This document shows, piece by piece, positions 56,542 through 64,000 of a stretch of DNA of 64,000 bases. Position numbers and translations under genes: made by a program. This DNA comes from Caldithrix sp. (lineage in GTDB: Bacteria > Zhuqueibacterota > Zhuqueibacteria > Thermofontimicrobiales > Sulfurfontimicrobiaceae). The stretch's first letter is position 1. Every line of letters begins with the position of its first letter. The DNA is taken from contig DYKB01000001.1 in NCBI GenBank assembly GCA_020722815.1, positions 124,001 to 188,000 on the forward strand, given 5' to 3'. A model generated the notes under the pieces. It worked only from the letters and a program-made list of their open reading frames with translations, did no database searches and was not told the origin of the DNA.

Positions 56542-58095
56542 ATGGACCAAACCGTTTCGACCAAAAGCCGCGTTCTTAAAATATGTCTTTTTACCACTGG
56601 TCTGGCCGGAATAGTTGCCGAATTTATCCTTTCAACGCTGGCCAGTTATCTGGTGGGGGATTCCATCTTTCAGTGGAGCTTAATTATTTCCCTCATGCTT
56701 TTTTCTATGGGAATCGGAAGTTTCTTTTCCCGCTTTATTCAAACATATTTACTTGATAAATTTATTTTTACAGAGTTTTCGCTTTCTATTTTTTGTGCTT
56801 TAAGTGCGGCATTCAGCTACTATGTGGCGGGTTTCACTACTCAGGTCAATTTAATTATCTATTTTTTTGCAATCGTCATTGGTATCCTGATTGGTTTGGA
56901 AATTCCATTGGTAACCCGTATCAATGAACATTATGAGGAACTTCGGGTAAATATTTCTGCTGTGATGCAATATGATTACCTCGGATCCCTTTTCGGTGGC
57001 CTGCTGTTTTCATTTTTTGCGCTCCCATATTTGGGGCTTACTTATACGCCGATTGTTTTAGGAACCCTTAATTTTGTCATTGCCCTTTTTCTTTTCTGGC
57101 GGTTTAGAGATTTGATATTTTTTAAAAAATTAGTGCTCTTTTTAGCTATTATCCTTTCATTGATCTTGACAACTGCCACGATTGTTATCAAACCGCTCAT
57201 TTTTTATAGCGAGCAAAAACAGTATCGCGATAAAATTATTTATGAAGAGCAGACACTGTATCAAAAAATTGTGGTCACCCGGTGGAAAAAATTTTACTGG
57301 CTTTTTATCAACCAGAATGTACAATTCAGCAGTTATGATGAATGGCTTTATCATGAACCCCTGGTTCATCCCGCGATGAGCCTGGCCCCGGTACCTGAGC
57401 AGATATTAATTCTCGGCGGCGGCGATGGAAACGCGGCGCGCGAAGTATTGAAATATTCAGCCGTAAAAAGAATAACGCTGGTTGATATTGATCCAGCAAT
57501 GACGCGTTTGGGACAACAATATGATATTTTTTTGGAAATTAATCAGGGAGCGTTGAATCATCCAAAAGTAAAGATTGTCAATATGGATGCCTATCAGTTT
57601 CTTCGTGAGGATAGCGCGCTTTATGATGTGATTTTGATTGATTTGCCGGATCCAAATAATATTGAATTATCAAAACTTTATTCAAAAACATTTTATCAGC
57701 ATGTCAAAAAACACCTCTCACGCTATGGTGTGCTGGTTACCCAGGCGACGGATGTCAGTCAGGCCCAAAAAACATTTTGCTGTATCTGGAAAACGATGGA
57801 AGCCGCGGAACTCATTGCCACGGGCTATCATAACTATGTCCCGACGATGGGAAATTGGGGGTGGATCATTGCGGTGAAGCCGGAAAATTCAGCGTCGGAT
57901 GTCGAATTAAAGCAAAAACTGCTGAATTTAAATTTTGATAAAATTCCAACAAAATTTATGAATCAGGATGCCCTGTTTTCAATGTTTAATTTTGGTAAAG
58001 GAATCATGGAAGTCAAAGAAGACGTGGAAGTTAATACTGAAATCAATCCAAAATTATATCATTATTATTCTGCGGCTTATGAATTATCCCTGTAA
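56542..58095 (+). CDS. Membrane-bound spermidine-synthase-like aminopropyltransferase
   Basis: The 517-residue protein combines about seven N-terminal membrane helices (about 10-210) with a C-terminal Rossmann methyltransferase-fold domain. The spermidine synthase motifs are ILILGGGDGNAAREVLKY (about 286-303), ITLVDIDPAMTRLG (about 310), NMDAYQFLRED and YDVILIDLPDPNN (about 365). LYSKTFYQHVKKHLSRYGVLVTQATD follows. The catalytic Asp of the soluble enzyme corresponds to the LPDP block. The membrane-fused form is the one found in PspA/DUF350/DUF4178 neighbourhoods, and its real acceptor substrate is unknown; a lipid or peptide acceptor is conceivable. It ends 12 bp from the convergent DUF4178 gene. 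Confidence 0.85.
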   Translation: MDQTVSTKSRVLKICLFTTGLAGIVAEFILSTLASYLVGDSIFQWSLIISLMLFSMGIGSFFSRFIQTYLLDKFIFTEFSLSIFCALSAAFSYYVAGFTTQVNLIIYFFAIVIGILIGLEIPLVTRINEHYEELRVNISAVMQYDYLGSLFGGLLFSFFALPYLGLTYTPIVLGTLNFVIALFLFWRFRDLIFFKKLVLFLAIILSLILTTATIVIKPLIFYSEQKQYRDKIIYEEQTLYQKIVVTRWKKFYWLFINQNVQFSSYDEWLYHEPLVHPAMSLAPVPEQILILGGGDGNAAREVLKYSAVKRITLVDIDPAMTRLGQQYDIFLEINQGALNHPKVKIVNMDAYQFLREDSALYDVILIDLPDPNNIELSKLYSKTFYQHVKKHLSRYGVLVTQATDVSQAQKTFCCIWKTMEAAELIATGYHNYVPTMGNWGWIIAVKPENSASDVELKQKLLNLNFDKIPTKFMNQDALFSMFNFGKGIMEVKEDVEVNTEINPKLYHYYSAAYELSL

Positions 58096-58107
58096 ATGCT
58101 GAAAATA

Positions 58108-58659
58108 TCATGTCGTCTCTCGTGGCAGGATATTAGTAAATTCATATTCTTTGGCATAAAAGCCCTGATAGGCTTCAAATTCACTATCTCCCCACTGTTC
58201 AACGGTAATAAATCTTTCTTCATCAGCGCTGATATAATCCCAGAATAAAAATTCCTGTTCGGGACCAATACCATTTTCGAGAAACAACCCGCCACCTTCC
58301 TCATCGAGGTTATAGGTTTCGCCTGAAACTGGTAGCTTTTCAGGCGGGGTATCGTTGATCATCAAGTATGATTTGATATTCATCTGGATGTCGGATAAAG
58401 GTATCCATTTTGAAACGATGTAACTTTCACCTTCGGTTGCCTCATATTCCAGAAAAATGGTTTCATTCCCGGAACGTAACTCCCATTCGTTAGTGCGTGA
58501 ACCACTCCCCCAATCATATTGGTGGCAGGCAATAACTTCCCAGGTTTTTTCGTGAAAATCCAACAGCCAGCCTTTTTGTAAATTAGCGATGGTCAGGTCC
58601 CGCAATGGATCGAATTTGGGACCATCCTCTTTGTTACTTCCAAAAATATTCCAGTTCAT
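58108..58659 (-). CDS. DUF4178 protein
   Basis: From the ATG at 58659 (an in-frame TTG at 58665 is the alternative) this is a 183-residue soluble protein. It has the DUF4178 pattern: TIANLQKGWLLDFHEKTWEVIACHQYDWGSGSRTNEWEL, then a beta-rich domain ending ERFITVEQWGDSEFEAYQGFYAKE. DUF4178 domains are beta-rich modules of unknown function that occur with PspA, DUF350 and aminopropyltransferase genes. Here it lies on the PspA strand but behind the strong pspA terminator, and it faces the aminopropyltransferase gene. It may be expressed by read-through. Confidence 0.82.
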   Translation of the reverse strand: MNWNIFGSNKEDGPKFDPLRDLTIANLQKGWLLDFHEKTWEVIACHQYDWGSGSRTNEWELRSGNETIFLEYEATEGESYIVSKWIPLSDIQMNIKSYLMINDTPPEKLPVSGETYNLDEEGGGLFLENGIGPEQEFLFWDYISADEERFITVEQWGDSEFEAYQGFYAKEYEFTNILPRETT

Positions 58660-58691
58660 GATCAATCACTTTGTTTTTTTAGAGTATAAAT

Positions 58692-58754
58692 GATAATAAA
58701 AAAAGAACATCAGGTGTATCAAGCTTTATAAAATTTGATAGCACCTGATGTTCT
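58692..58754 (-). terminator. Strong intrinsic terminator after pspA
   Basis: A 13-bp stem (CACCTGATGTTCT 58742-58754 with AGAACATCAGGTG 58704-58716) is extended by six more pairs (58735-58740 with 58717-58722) across a one-base bulge. On the minus strand it is followed by six T. It ends about 33 bp before the DUF4178 start. Confidence 0.85.
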
Positions 58755-58777
58755 GAGTAACTTTAGAAAATATAAAT

Positions 58778-59497
58778 CTAGGCACCAGCCGGTGAACCAG
58801 CCGCTAATTTCGCTTTTAAAGCAGCCAGCTTATCACCTGCATCGATTTTTTTCGAGTCTTCCAGTGCTGTGTTGATTTCATCATCCAGGGTCTTCGTGGT
58901 ACCAGCCAGTTCACCATACGCGGATGCCAGTGATTCCTCTTCATCCACTTTGGTTTTCATTTTTTCAAGCATGTGAATGGTTCCGGATGAATCGATGTTC
59001 GCTAATTGTTTATTTATCTTTTTCACGGACGAGGCGGTTTTCGCACGGGCTTTTAAGGTAATCAGCTCATTTTCGTAGGTTGAAATAGTCGATTTCAGGC
59101 GATTGATATTAGTCTGAAGTTTTTCGACCATTGCTTGTTGACTTTGATATTCTTTATCGGAATGTAGAGCCGCTTTATCATGTTCATCCTTTTTTACGAG
59201 GGCTTCCGTTGCGAGACGATCGGCTTCGCCCTGAGAAATTTGTCCGGCTTGTGCCTTTTGAAGTAATAGCATGGCCTTGCGTTCATAATCCTGAGATTGT
59301 AATTTATTATTTTCAGCATCTTTCCGCATCCGAATAGCGATGGCTTTTACTTCAGCCAGACTGGTTAACGAAGCTTCTAAATCTTTTTTTAAGTCGCGAA
59401 TACCCTGTTCCGTCAATTTAATTGGATCTTCTAATTTATCAACCAAAGCATGCGCCTCGGATTGGCCGATTTTAAAGAGACGATTCAAAATTCCCAT
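58778..59497 (-). CDS. pspA: PspA/IM30 (Vipp1) family envelope-stress protein
   Basis: The 239-residue, almost wholly helical protein has the PspA plan. An N-terminal amphipathic membrane helix (MGILNRLFKIGQSEAHALVDKLEDP) is followed by the family motif EQGIRDLKKDL, a long coiled-coil hairpin (about 30-140), and C-terminal helices ending in a flexible AAGSPAGA tail. ESCRT-III-like PspA/Vipp1 oligomers coat and repair the inner membrane. There are no PspF, PspB or PspC genes here, so regulation is not of the enterobacterial type. AAGGAG precedes the ATG. It is the last gene of a unit with TPR, J-domain and YjfI/YbjN-like genes. Confidence 0.95.
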   Translation of the reverse strand: MGILNRLFKIGQSEAHALVDKLEDPIKLTEQGIRDLKKDLEASLTSLAEVKAIAIRMRKDAENNKLQSQDYERKAMLLLQKAQAGQISQGEADRLATEALVKKDEHDKAALHSDKEYQSQQAMVEKLQTNINRLKSTISTYENELITLKARAKTASSVKKINKQLANIDSSGTIHMLEKMKTKVDEEESLASAYGELAGTTKTLDDEINTALEDSKKIDAGDKLAALKAKLAAGSPAGA

Positions 59498-59560
59498 CTG
59501 TTATGACTCCTTTTTTATATAAAGTTATCTTTTATTTGCTAAAAAAGAAAAAATGAATAA

Positions 59561-59956
59561 TTATTTTTTGCTATATGCGAGCAGTTCATCCATGTTCTCG
59601 AATAATGCAATTGAAAGTGACTTGATTGAGGCTTCCAGTTCATTTAAATCCAGGTTTTCAAGCTGAAGTGTATCCCGGAAGATGACGGTTTTTCCTTCAC
59701 TGTCCAGCACGAACGCTCCATGAACCAAAGTTCGGTTCATTTGAAGCAATCGTTTAAATAGATCGCCGGGTACTTTCGGGACAGGCATAATTATTTGTTC
59801 GACAACTAAAATCGGATATTCACAGTCGATAACCAGGTTGGTAATTCCATTCGCTTCATCATTTACGATAACAATTTCATCTTCAGGAATTTCGCGTGCT
59901 ATTTGAAGCTCTAACTCTTGAAGATATTGTTTAATTTTTGTGAAATGGTTTGACAT
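59561..59956 (-). CDS. YbjN/YjfI-like small protein (type III secretion chaperone-like fold)
   Basis: The 131-residue protein has the alternating pattern of YbjN/CesT-like folds: an N-terminal helix, three strands (NGITNLVIDCEYPILVVEQIIMPVP), a helix LFKRLLQMNRTLVHGAF, then strands FVLDSEGKTVIFRDTLQL and a long C-terminal helix ELEASIKSLSIALF. In position and size it corresponds to YjfI (DUF2170), which precedes the PspA paralogue YjfJ in E. coli. I cannot separate the two family names by eye. GGAGGT lies before the ATG. A role as adaptor of PspA is inferred from context. Confidence 0.65.
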   Translation of the reverse strand: MSNHFTKIKQYLQELELQIAREIPEDEIVIVNDEANGITNLVIDCEYPILVVEQIIMPVPKVPGDLFKRLLQMNRTLVHGAFVLDSEGKTVIFRDTLQLENLDLNELEASIKSLSIALFENMDELLAYSKK

Positions 59957-59992
59957 TCAGACCTCCTTATTTTTTGTTAATAATGAGCAATG

Positions 59993-60388
59993 CTAAATTT
60001 GTTTTTCTGCGATGGCTTTTTTGAGTTCATGATAAGCTTCGTTTATTCCCTGAGTAACTTCCTGGGCGATTTTAATTTTTTCAGGGTCCTGAGAATATAA
60101 ATCCGGATGGTATCTTTTCTGCAACCGACGCCAGGCAGCTTTTATTGTGTTTAAATCTGAACCATAAGGGACTTCCAGCGCTGCATAATAACTGGCGAAT
60201 TTTGAATTTTGATAACTATTATCATTACGTGAATTTGTCCTTTTAGATTCATTTTCATGATTAAAATTTGATCGATGCCGTTCCTGAGAATAGCGAGTTT
60301 TTTTGGGATTTTTTTGTCCGAATAATTCTGTTAATTGAGAATTAAGATGCGCCCGAATAATGGATTGTAATCGTAATAGTAAATTCAT
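59993..60388 (-). CDS. J-domain (DnaJ-like) protein with a PspA-like N-terminal helix
   Basis: From the ATG at 60388 (a GTG at 60394 is possible) this is a 131-residue protein. The J-domain sits at the C-terminus (about 66-128): YYAALEVPYGSDLNTIKAAWRRLQKRYHPDLYS with the essential HPD. It can therefore stimulate an Hsp70. The N-terminus (MNLLLRLQSIIRAHLNSQLTELFG) has the same hydrophobic/basic spacing as the PspA amphipathic helix encoded next door (six identities in 25). A charged, Asn/Arg-rich linker joins the parts. A J-protein and Hsp70 remodel the PspA relative VIPP1 in algal chloroplasts; I infer a similar job here. Confidence 0.8.
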   Translation of the reverse strand: MNLLLRLQSIIRAHLNSQLTELFGQKNPKKTRYSQERHRSNFNHENESKRTNSRNDNSYQNSKFASYYAALEVPYGSDLNTIKAAWRRLQKRYHPDLYSQDPEKIKIAQEVTQGINEAYHELKKAIAEKQI

Positions 60389-60445
60389 AAGCACTTAATC
60401 ATTTTATTTAATATGATGTGTTTAATATCAAAAAGTTTCCTTGAC

Positions 60446-61402
60446 TTATTTTATTTCATTCTCTATTTGTTGAATCATTTCCAAAATATCGTCCGCACCG
60501 CTTTTTTGGGCGAATTCCTTTGCGTATTTCAAGACAATGACCGCTTGTTCCGGCCTGTTTTTCATTCTTAAAAATTTGCTTTCAACCAGGCTAATAAGTG
60601 CTAGATATTTTTCAGGATTTTTTTCCGGAATAAACCGGCGGGCTTGATGAATCGCCAATTCCGCCTCATTCACATTCTTTTTCAAAATATAAATTTCAGC
60701 TTTGCTAAGTGCTAACATTATTTTTTGGACCAGATCGGTCTCATTTTTAAGCAAATTTTCCAGAGAGTGCCGCTCAATATCCTGCTCCTGCTCCATTATA
60801 TGAATTGTATGAAAAGCCTTTTGAATCGCTTCGGTCAGTTCCTGATTCTTGAGCTGATGGGCAATCTGTTCAGCTTCCTTCAAGTGATTCACTGCTAACT
60901 TTTGATTATTGTTGGTGAATTCACATTGGCCTAAATAAAGTAACGAAAGCGCCAAATTATAGGGCTGGTTCGCCTGTCGAAATCGTTGGATATCCTGCTC
61001 TAAAACTTTTATGGCTTTATTTATCTCTCCCTGTTGAAAAAGCTCAAATGGATCATGACTTTCTGGTATTGCTATTGGTATGGAGGTCTTTTCATCGTTC
61101 GGCTCGGGTTCAACTAATTTTTCAATTTCATTCTTGAGTAAATCAAGCTGAGATAACATTTGCGAGTGATTTCTTTGTCCATAATGATCCCTGGCTTTTT
61201 GAAGGAGCGTTATTGCTTCCGGTTTATTTTTTTCAGCGATGGCAACCTGAATTAAATAGAAAAAGCATACCCCCATTCCCTGGGCATCGTGATTTTCATC
61301 CGCAATTTGAAGTGCCGTTTGAAATCTTTCTTTTGCCAGGGTTAATAATCCCAAATTAAGATAATGTTCCCCTTCGATAAATGGTTCAAACGTTTTTGCC
61401 AT
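60446..61402 (-). CDS. TPR protein heading the PspA operon
   Basis: The 318-residue soluble protein consists of helical repeats: an N-terminal pair (about 8-85, HYLNLGLLTLAKERFQTALQIAD), a variable acidic linker (about 95-120), and TPR-like repeats to the end (ALSLLYLGQCEFTNNNQKLAVNHLKEAEQIA, AELAIHQARRFIPEKNPEKYLALISLVESKF). No signal peptide or membrane helix. AAGGAAG precedes the ATG and a good promoter lies about 45 bp upstream. It is probably a cytoplasmic adaptor for the downstream J-domain, YjfI/YbjN-like and PspA proteins. Confidence 0.8.
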   Translation of the reverse strand: MAKTFEPFIEGEHYLNLGLLTLAKERFQTALQIADENHDAQGMGVCFFYLIQVAIAEKNKPEAITLLQKARDHYGQRNHSQMLSQLDLLKNEIEKLVEPEPNDEKTSIPIAIPESHDPFELFQQGEINKAIKVLEQDIQRFRQANQPYNLALSLLYLGQCEFTNNNQKLAVNHLKEAEQIAHQLKNQELTEAIQKAFHTIHIMEQEQDIERHSLENLLKNETDLVQKIMLALSKAEIYILKKNVNEAELAIHQARRFIPEKNPEKYLALISLVESKFLRMKNRPEQAVIVLKYAKEFAQKSGADDILEMIQQIENEIK

Positions 61403-61446
61403 TTTGCTTCCTTTAGTTGCAATTCAAAATTTACCAGCATATAATA

Positions 61447-61475
61447 ATAATATAAAAAAATTCAATAAGTTGCAA
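61447..61475 (-). promoter_or_regulatory. Promoter of the TPR/J-domain/YbjN/pspA unit
   Basis: On the minus strand TTGCAA (61475-61470) is followed after exactly 17 bp by TATTAT (61452-61447), about 45 bp before the TPR start. With the terminator at 58692-58754 it delimits a four-gene unit. Confidence 0.55.
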
Positions 61476-61528
61476 GTAAAAGATAAAAATTTTGTTAAAA
61501 CTGGTTTTTAGCGATTAAAGGGGGAGGA

Positions 61529-61557
61529 TGAAATAAAAAAGCCTGTTACCAGGCTTT
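61529..61557 (-). terminator. Intrinsic terminator after the STAND/TPR gene
   Basis: A perfect 8-bp stem (AAAGCCTG 61538-61545 with CAGGCTTT 61550-61557) and a 4-nt loop are followed on the minus strand by TTTTTTATTT. It lies 24 bp after the STAND/TPR stop codon. Confidence 0.85.
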
Positions 61558-61580
61558 CTATTTCAATTTATCATAAAAAT

Positions 61581-64000
61581 TTAGCTCGGAAGCTGAGGTT
61601 GAGTTGCAGGGCTATTGGGAGTATTTAAATAGAGTGCGGCTTTGTCGGTATATTCCTTCGCCGCCTTTTTGTCACCGATTTCGATATGGTACAGGGCTAA
61701 TTGCTGCAAGGAACAGCCAATTCTATTTTTATCATTCAGACTTTCAGCAATTTTTAAGCTTTCATCAAATGCGGATTTGGCTTTTAATTTTTCGCCTGAT
61801 AACAGTAAAACATACCCGATTTCATTGAGAGTATCACACAGGGCGAGAAAATCATTTTTCTTGCGTGCTAAGGTTAATGATATTTGAAATTTTTCCAGTG
61901 ATTTTTTTTCTGCTCCACTTTTTAGATAGATGGTTCCAAGCTGAAAATTCGTCTCCATTATGGCGGACTCATCATGAATTTTTTGAGCAATAGAAAGACT
62001 TTCGTTAAGCATTTCAATAGCTTTTTTATTATCACCCAGCGCGTGATAGGTCATTCCCATCTGATGTAATGAAATGGCGGTTTCTTCCAGATCTCCCTTC
62101 TCCGCAGAAATCGTATAACTTTTTTCGTAATGCTCCAGGGCTGCCGAATGATCGCCTTTTAAAAACAGAACATTTCCTAACTCATGCAAGGTATCGGCAT
62201 AGGCTTCGAGATCATTTAATGCCTGGGAAATATTCTTGCTCTCATTAAATTTTTCAATTGCCTCGACATAATTTTTTTGGTCGGTATGTAACATCCCAAG
62301 TTGATGGAGAATTTTGGCCGACAGGCGTTGATCTTCCAATTCAATTGATAAGGCCAATGCTTCGACATAAAAATTCAGGGCGGCTTTAAAGTTATTTTCA
62401 AGATAGGTGATATTACCCAGTTTATGTAAAATTACCGGCTTTTGCTCTGTTTGCTGATAGAATAGCGATTTTTCATAAAATTGTTTCGACTTATTATATT
62501 CTTTGGTTTTATAATAGATTTCTGCAATTTGAAAATAGATTTCGCCCAGGGTGGAAATTTCTTTTAATTGTTCAAAGTGCTGTGCACTATTGATAAAATA
62601 ACGAATGGCATCTGAAAAAGAGCTTCGTTTGAGATAATAAGCTGCCAATTGTTGAAGGGCTTTCGCTTTATCCAATGAAACCGGGAGATTTTCAACCCAG
62701 TGCTGAATTTTTTCAAATAATTTTTTATGAATTTCCATTTGATTATCTTCATTCGTTAAAAAACTGAGTATTGAAAGCAATAATTGATTTGATAGACTGC
62801 GCTGTTCCATCAGCCAATCTTCCAGTAATAACAGCAGTAAATTTTGATGGTTGGTCTGGAAGAGCGTTTGGAGCAATTTTTCGCCGATCATTTCAGCTTT
62901 TTGTTGATTACCGGCTTCGAGATAATAAATACGGGCATCAATCCAATCCCAAAGTTGATTTTCCCGATGTGCCGCGTCCTCATAATACTCCGCGGCGCGA
63001 TTCAGCGTTGCTGCTTTTTGTTGATCTAACTCAGCTTGATGTTTTGCCATAAAGTATTCGCGAAACTCTTTTTGGACTTTAAAGGCTATTTCGGTTTTCT
63101 TTTCAGATGAAGAAATAAATTCCTGAATAATCAAACCACTGTGTACCAATTCTTCAATATAGCTTGAGACGATTTTATAATTTGTACTTCGCGCCTGATA
63201 AATGAAATATATTAAATCCAGTGGATGTGGCTCACGCAAGGTACTGCAGGTCAATAGCAAGTCCCTGACATCTTCACTCAATAATCCATCGATAAAGTCA
63301 AAAATTTCATTTCGAATTTCGGTGAGCGATTTTGAAGAAAATTTTTCCGACCAATCGCGAATCAGATGTAATTCAGCAGCATATTTGATTAATTTCATCC
63401 AGGCTGGAAATTGACCAATCTGTTCCTGAATGCGAAAGAGTTCTGGAACAGTTGGATTGGATGCACTTTCCAATTCTTCCGGATAATTTAAAGCCTCATT
63501 ATAAAGAATATCCAGATTATTTTCTGAAGCCAGCAAAAAGTTATAGACCTGATCGAATTCAAAAGGCTTCAATTCCAGAAAATTAATTAAATTCCCAAAT
63601 TCCTGAAATGCCGCGATGGGTTCATGGCTGGTAAAGATCACTTTGGTATTTTGATGAATGCCGGAAATCAGTACCCGAATTAAATTGAGTAAACTGTTTT
63701 TAACGTGCGTATAGGTTCCATTATCAGTCAGAATATCCAAATCTTCAAAAATTAAAAGCAAAGAATTTTTATTTAAAGCTTCCAGCAACCACTCGGTCTG
63801 TTTGGCTGGTTCATTCAAATGAAGGGAATCCAGCTTTGAATTATAAAATTCGGATTTATTTACCGACGCTGCCAGGTGTGAAATAATTTTATGGGGATAT
63901 TGATAATCGTGAATATTAAATTTTTGGATATTCAAAAAATTTGATTGTAATTTCAATATTAGTTGATTGATGAATTCACTTTTACCAATTCCGGAATTAC
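61581..64000 (-). CDS. STAND-type P-loop NTPase with TPR repeats (partial, N-terminus off the right edge)
   Basis: The reading frame stays open to the window edge. It begins there with NSGIGKSEFINQLILKLQ, a Walker A loop cut at its first residue, so the gene continues beyond 64000. Walker B is NSLLLIFEDLDIL, and SHEP shortly after may be a sensor element. A winged-helix-like region follows (EDVRDLLLTCSTLREPHPLDLIYFIYQ). The second half has about nine TPRs of the 40-residue kinesin-light-chain type (ADTLHELGNVLFLKGDHSAALEHYEKS, AISLHQMGMTYHALGDNKKAIEMLNES), ending in a Pro/Gln tail. The plan is that of MalT/AfsR-like regulators or NLR-like sensors. The N-terminal effector or DNA-binding domain is out of view. 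It is adjacent to, but terminated before, the PspA operon. Confidence 0.85.
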   Translation of the reverse strand, partial: NSGIGKSEFINQLILKLQSNFLNIQKFNIHDYQYPHKIISHLAASVNKSEFYNSKLDSLHLNEPAKQTEWLLEALNKNSLLLIFEDLDILTDNGTYTHVKNSLLNLIRVLISGIHQNTKVIFTSHEPIAAFQEFGNLINFLELKPFEFDQVYNFLLASENNLDILYNEALNYPEELESASNPTVPELFRIQEQIGQFPAWMKLIKYAAELHLIRDWSEKFSSKSLTEIRNEIFDFIDGLLSEDVRDLLLTCSTLREPHPLDLIYFIYQARSTNYKIVSSYIEELVHSGLIIQEFISSSEKKTEIAFKVQKEFREYFMAKHQAELDQQKAATLNRAAEYYEDAAHRENQLWDWIDARIYYLEAGNQQKAEMIGEKLLQTLFQTNHQNLLLLLLEDWLMEQRSLSNQLLLSILSFLTNEDNQMEIHKKLFEKIQHWVENLPVSLDKAKALQQLAAYYLKRSSFSDAIRYFINSAQHFEQLKEISTLGEIYFQIAEIYYKTKEYNKSKQFYEKSLFYQQTEQKPVILHKLGNITYLENNFKAALNFYVEALALSIELEDQRLSAKILHQLGMLHTDQKNYVEAIEKFNESKNISQALNDLEAYADTLHELGNVLFLKGDHSAALEHYEKSYTISAEKGDLEETAISLHQMGMTYHALGDNKKAIEMLNESLSIAQKIHDESAIMETNFQLGTIYLKSGAEKKSLEKFQISLTLARKKNDFLALCDTLNEIGYVLLLSGEKLKAKSAFDESLKIAESLNDKNRIGCSLQQLALYHIEIGDKKAAKEYTDKAALYLNTPNSPATQPQLPS

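Overview
The window is an AT-rich bacterial chromosome segment centred on the replication origin. The core order rnpA-rpmH | dnaA-dnaN-recF-dciA-gyrB-gyrA is intact, with perfect DnaA boxes on both sides of dnaA (about 29.5-31.3 kb) and two ParB-type parS sites flanking mnmG. A 2.1-kb-residue SprA/Sov translocon of the type 9 secretion system, a glutaminyl-cyclase-like M28 enzyme, DUF4159/DUF4175 proteins, duplicated SurA-type chaperones and LptF/LptG point to a Gram-negative member of the FCB superphylum. A Calditrichota-like lineage is my best guess; a relative such as Ignavibacteriota cannot be excluded from sequence reading alone.

Layout. 1-6.8 kb (minus): the partial glutaminyl-cyclase-like gene and sprA. 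7.2-11.8 kb (plus): lptF, lptG, mpl and a tandem-R3H protein. 11.8-15.6 kb (minus): a PHP phosphoesterase/radical-SAM pair, then a dipeptide epimerase. 15.7-22.1 kb (minus): a NACHT protein with a formylglycine-generating-enzyme-like tail, an NlpC/P60 peptidase, a FecR-domain protein and an unknown protein. 22.1-31.1 kb (minus): gyrA, gyrB, dciA, recF, dnaN, dnaA. 31.5-42.6 kb (plus): rpmH, rnpA, yidD, yidC, mnmE, mnmG, rsmG, murQ, mfd. 42.6-46.8 kb (plus): three consecutive parvulin-type chaperones. 47.1-54.7 kb (plus): secreted DUF4159, DUF4175, TPR and related proteins, then yjbQ. 54.9-64 kb: a PspA envelope-stress neighbourhood in two facing transcription units.

How the genes fit together. 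The middle is replication, RNase P, membrane insertion and tRNA modification. Peptidoglycan turnover recurs through mpl, the L-Ala-D/L-Glu epimerase, the NlpC/P60 peptidase and murQ. Envelope biogenesis recurs through LptF/G, the SurA-like chaperones, SprA and YidC. The right end combines PspA, a YjfI/YbjN-like protein, a J-domain protein and a TPR protein in one unit. The facing unit encodes a lipoprotein, a doubled DUF350 protein and a membrane aminopropyltransferase-like enzyme, with DUF4178 between the two. A STAND-type P-loop/TPR protein runs off the right edge.

The most interesting signals are: (1) Gln right after the predicted signal-peptide cleavage site in five secreted proteins, in the same window as a glutaminyl-cyclase-like enzyme; (2) the PspA cluster, whose J-domain protein carries a PspA-like N-terminal amphipathic helix; (3) the degenerate nuclease-NACHT-FGE protein placed inside a peptidoglycan-recycling gene pair; (4) a dciA gene with no ATG, GTG or TTG codon in frame, apparently starting at CTG; (5) the two-sided oriC and parS sites without parAB. 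No tRNA, rRNA, CRISPR array, insertion sequence or prophage was seen.
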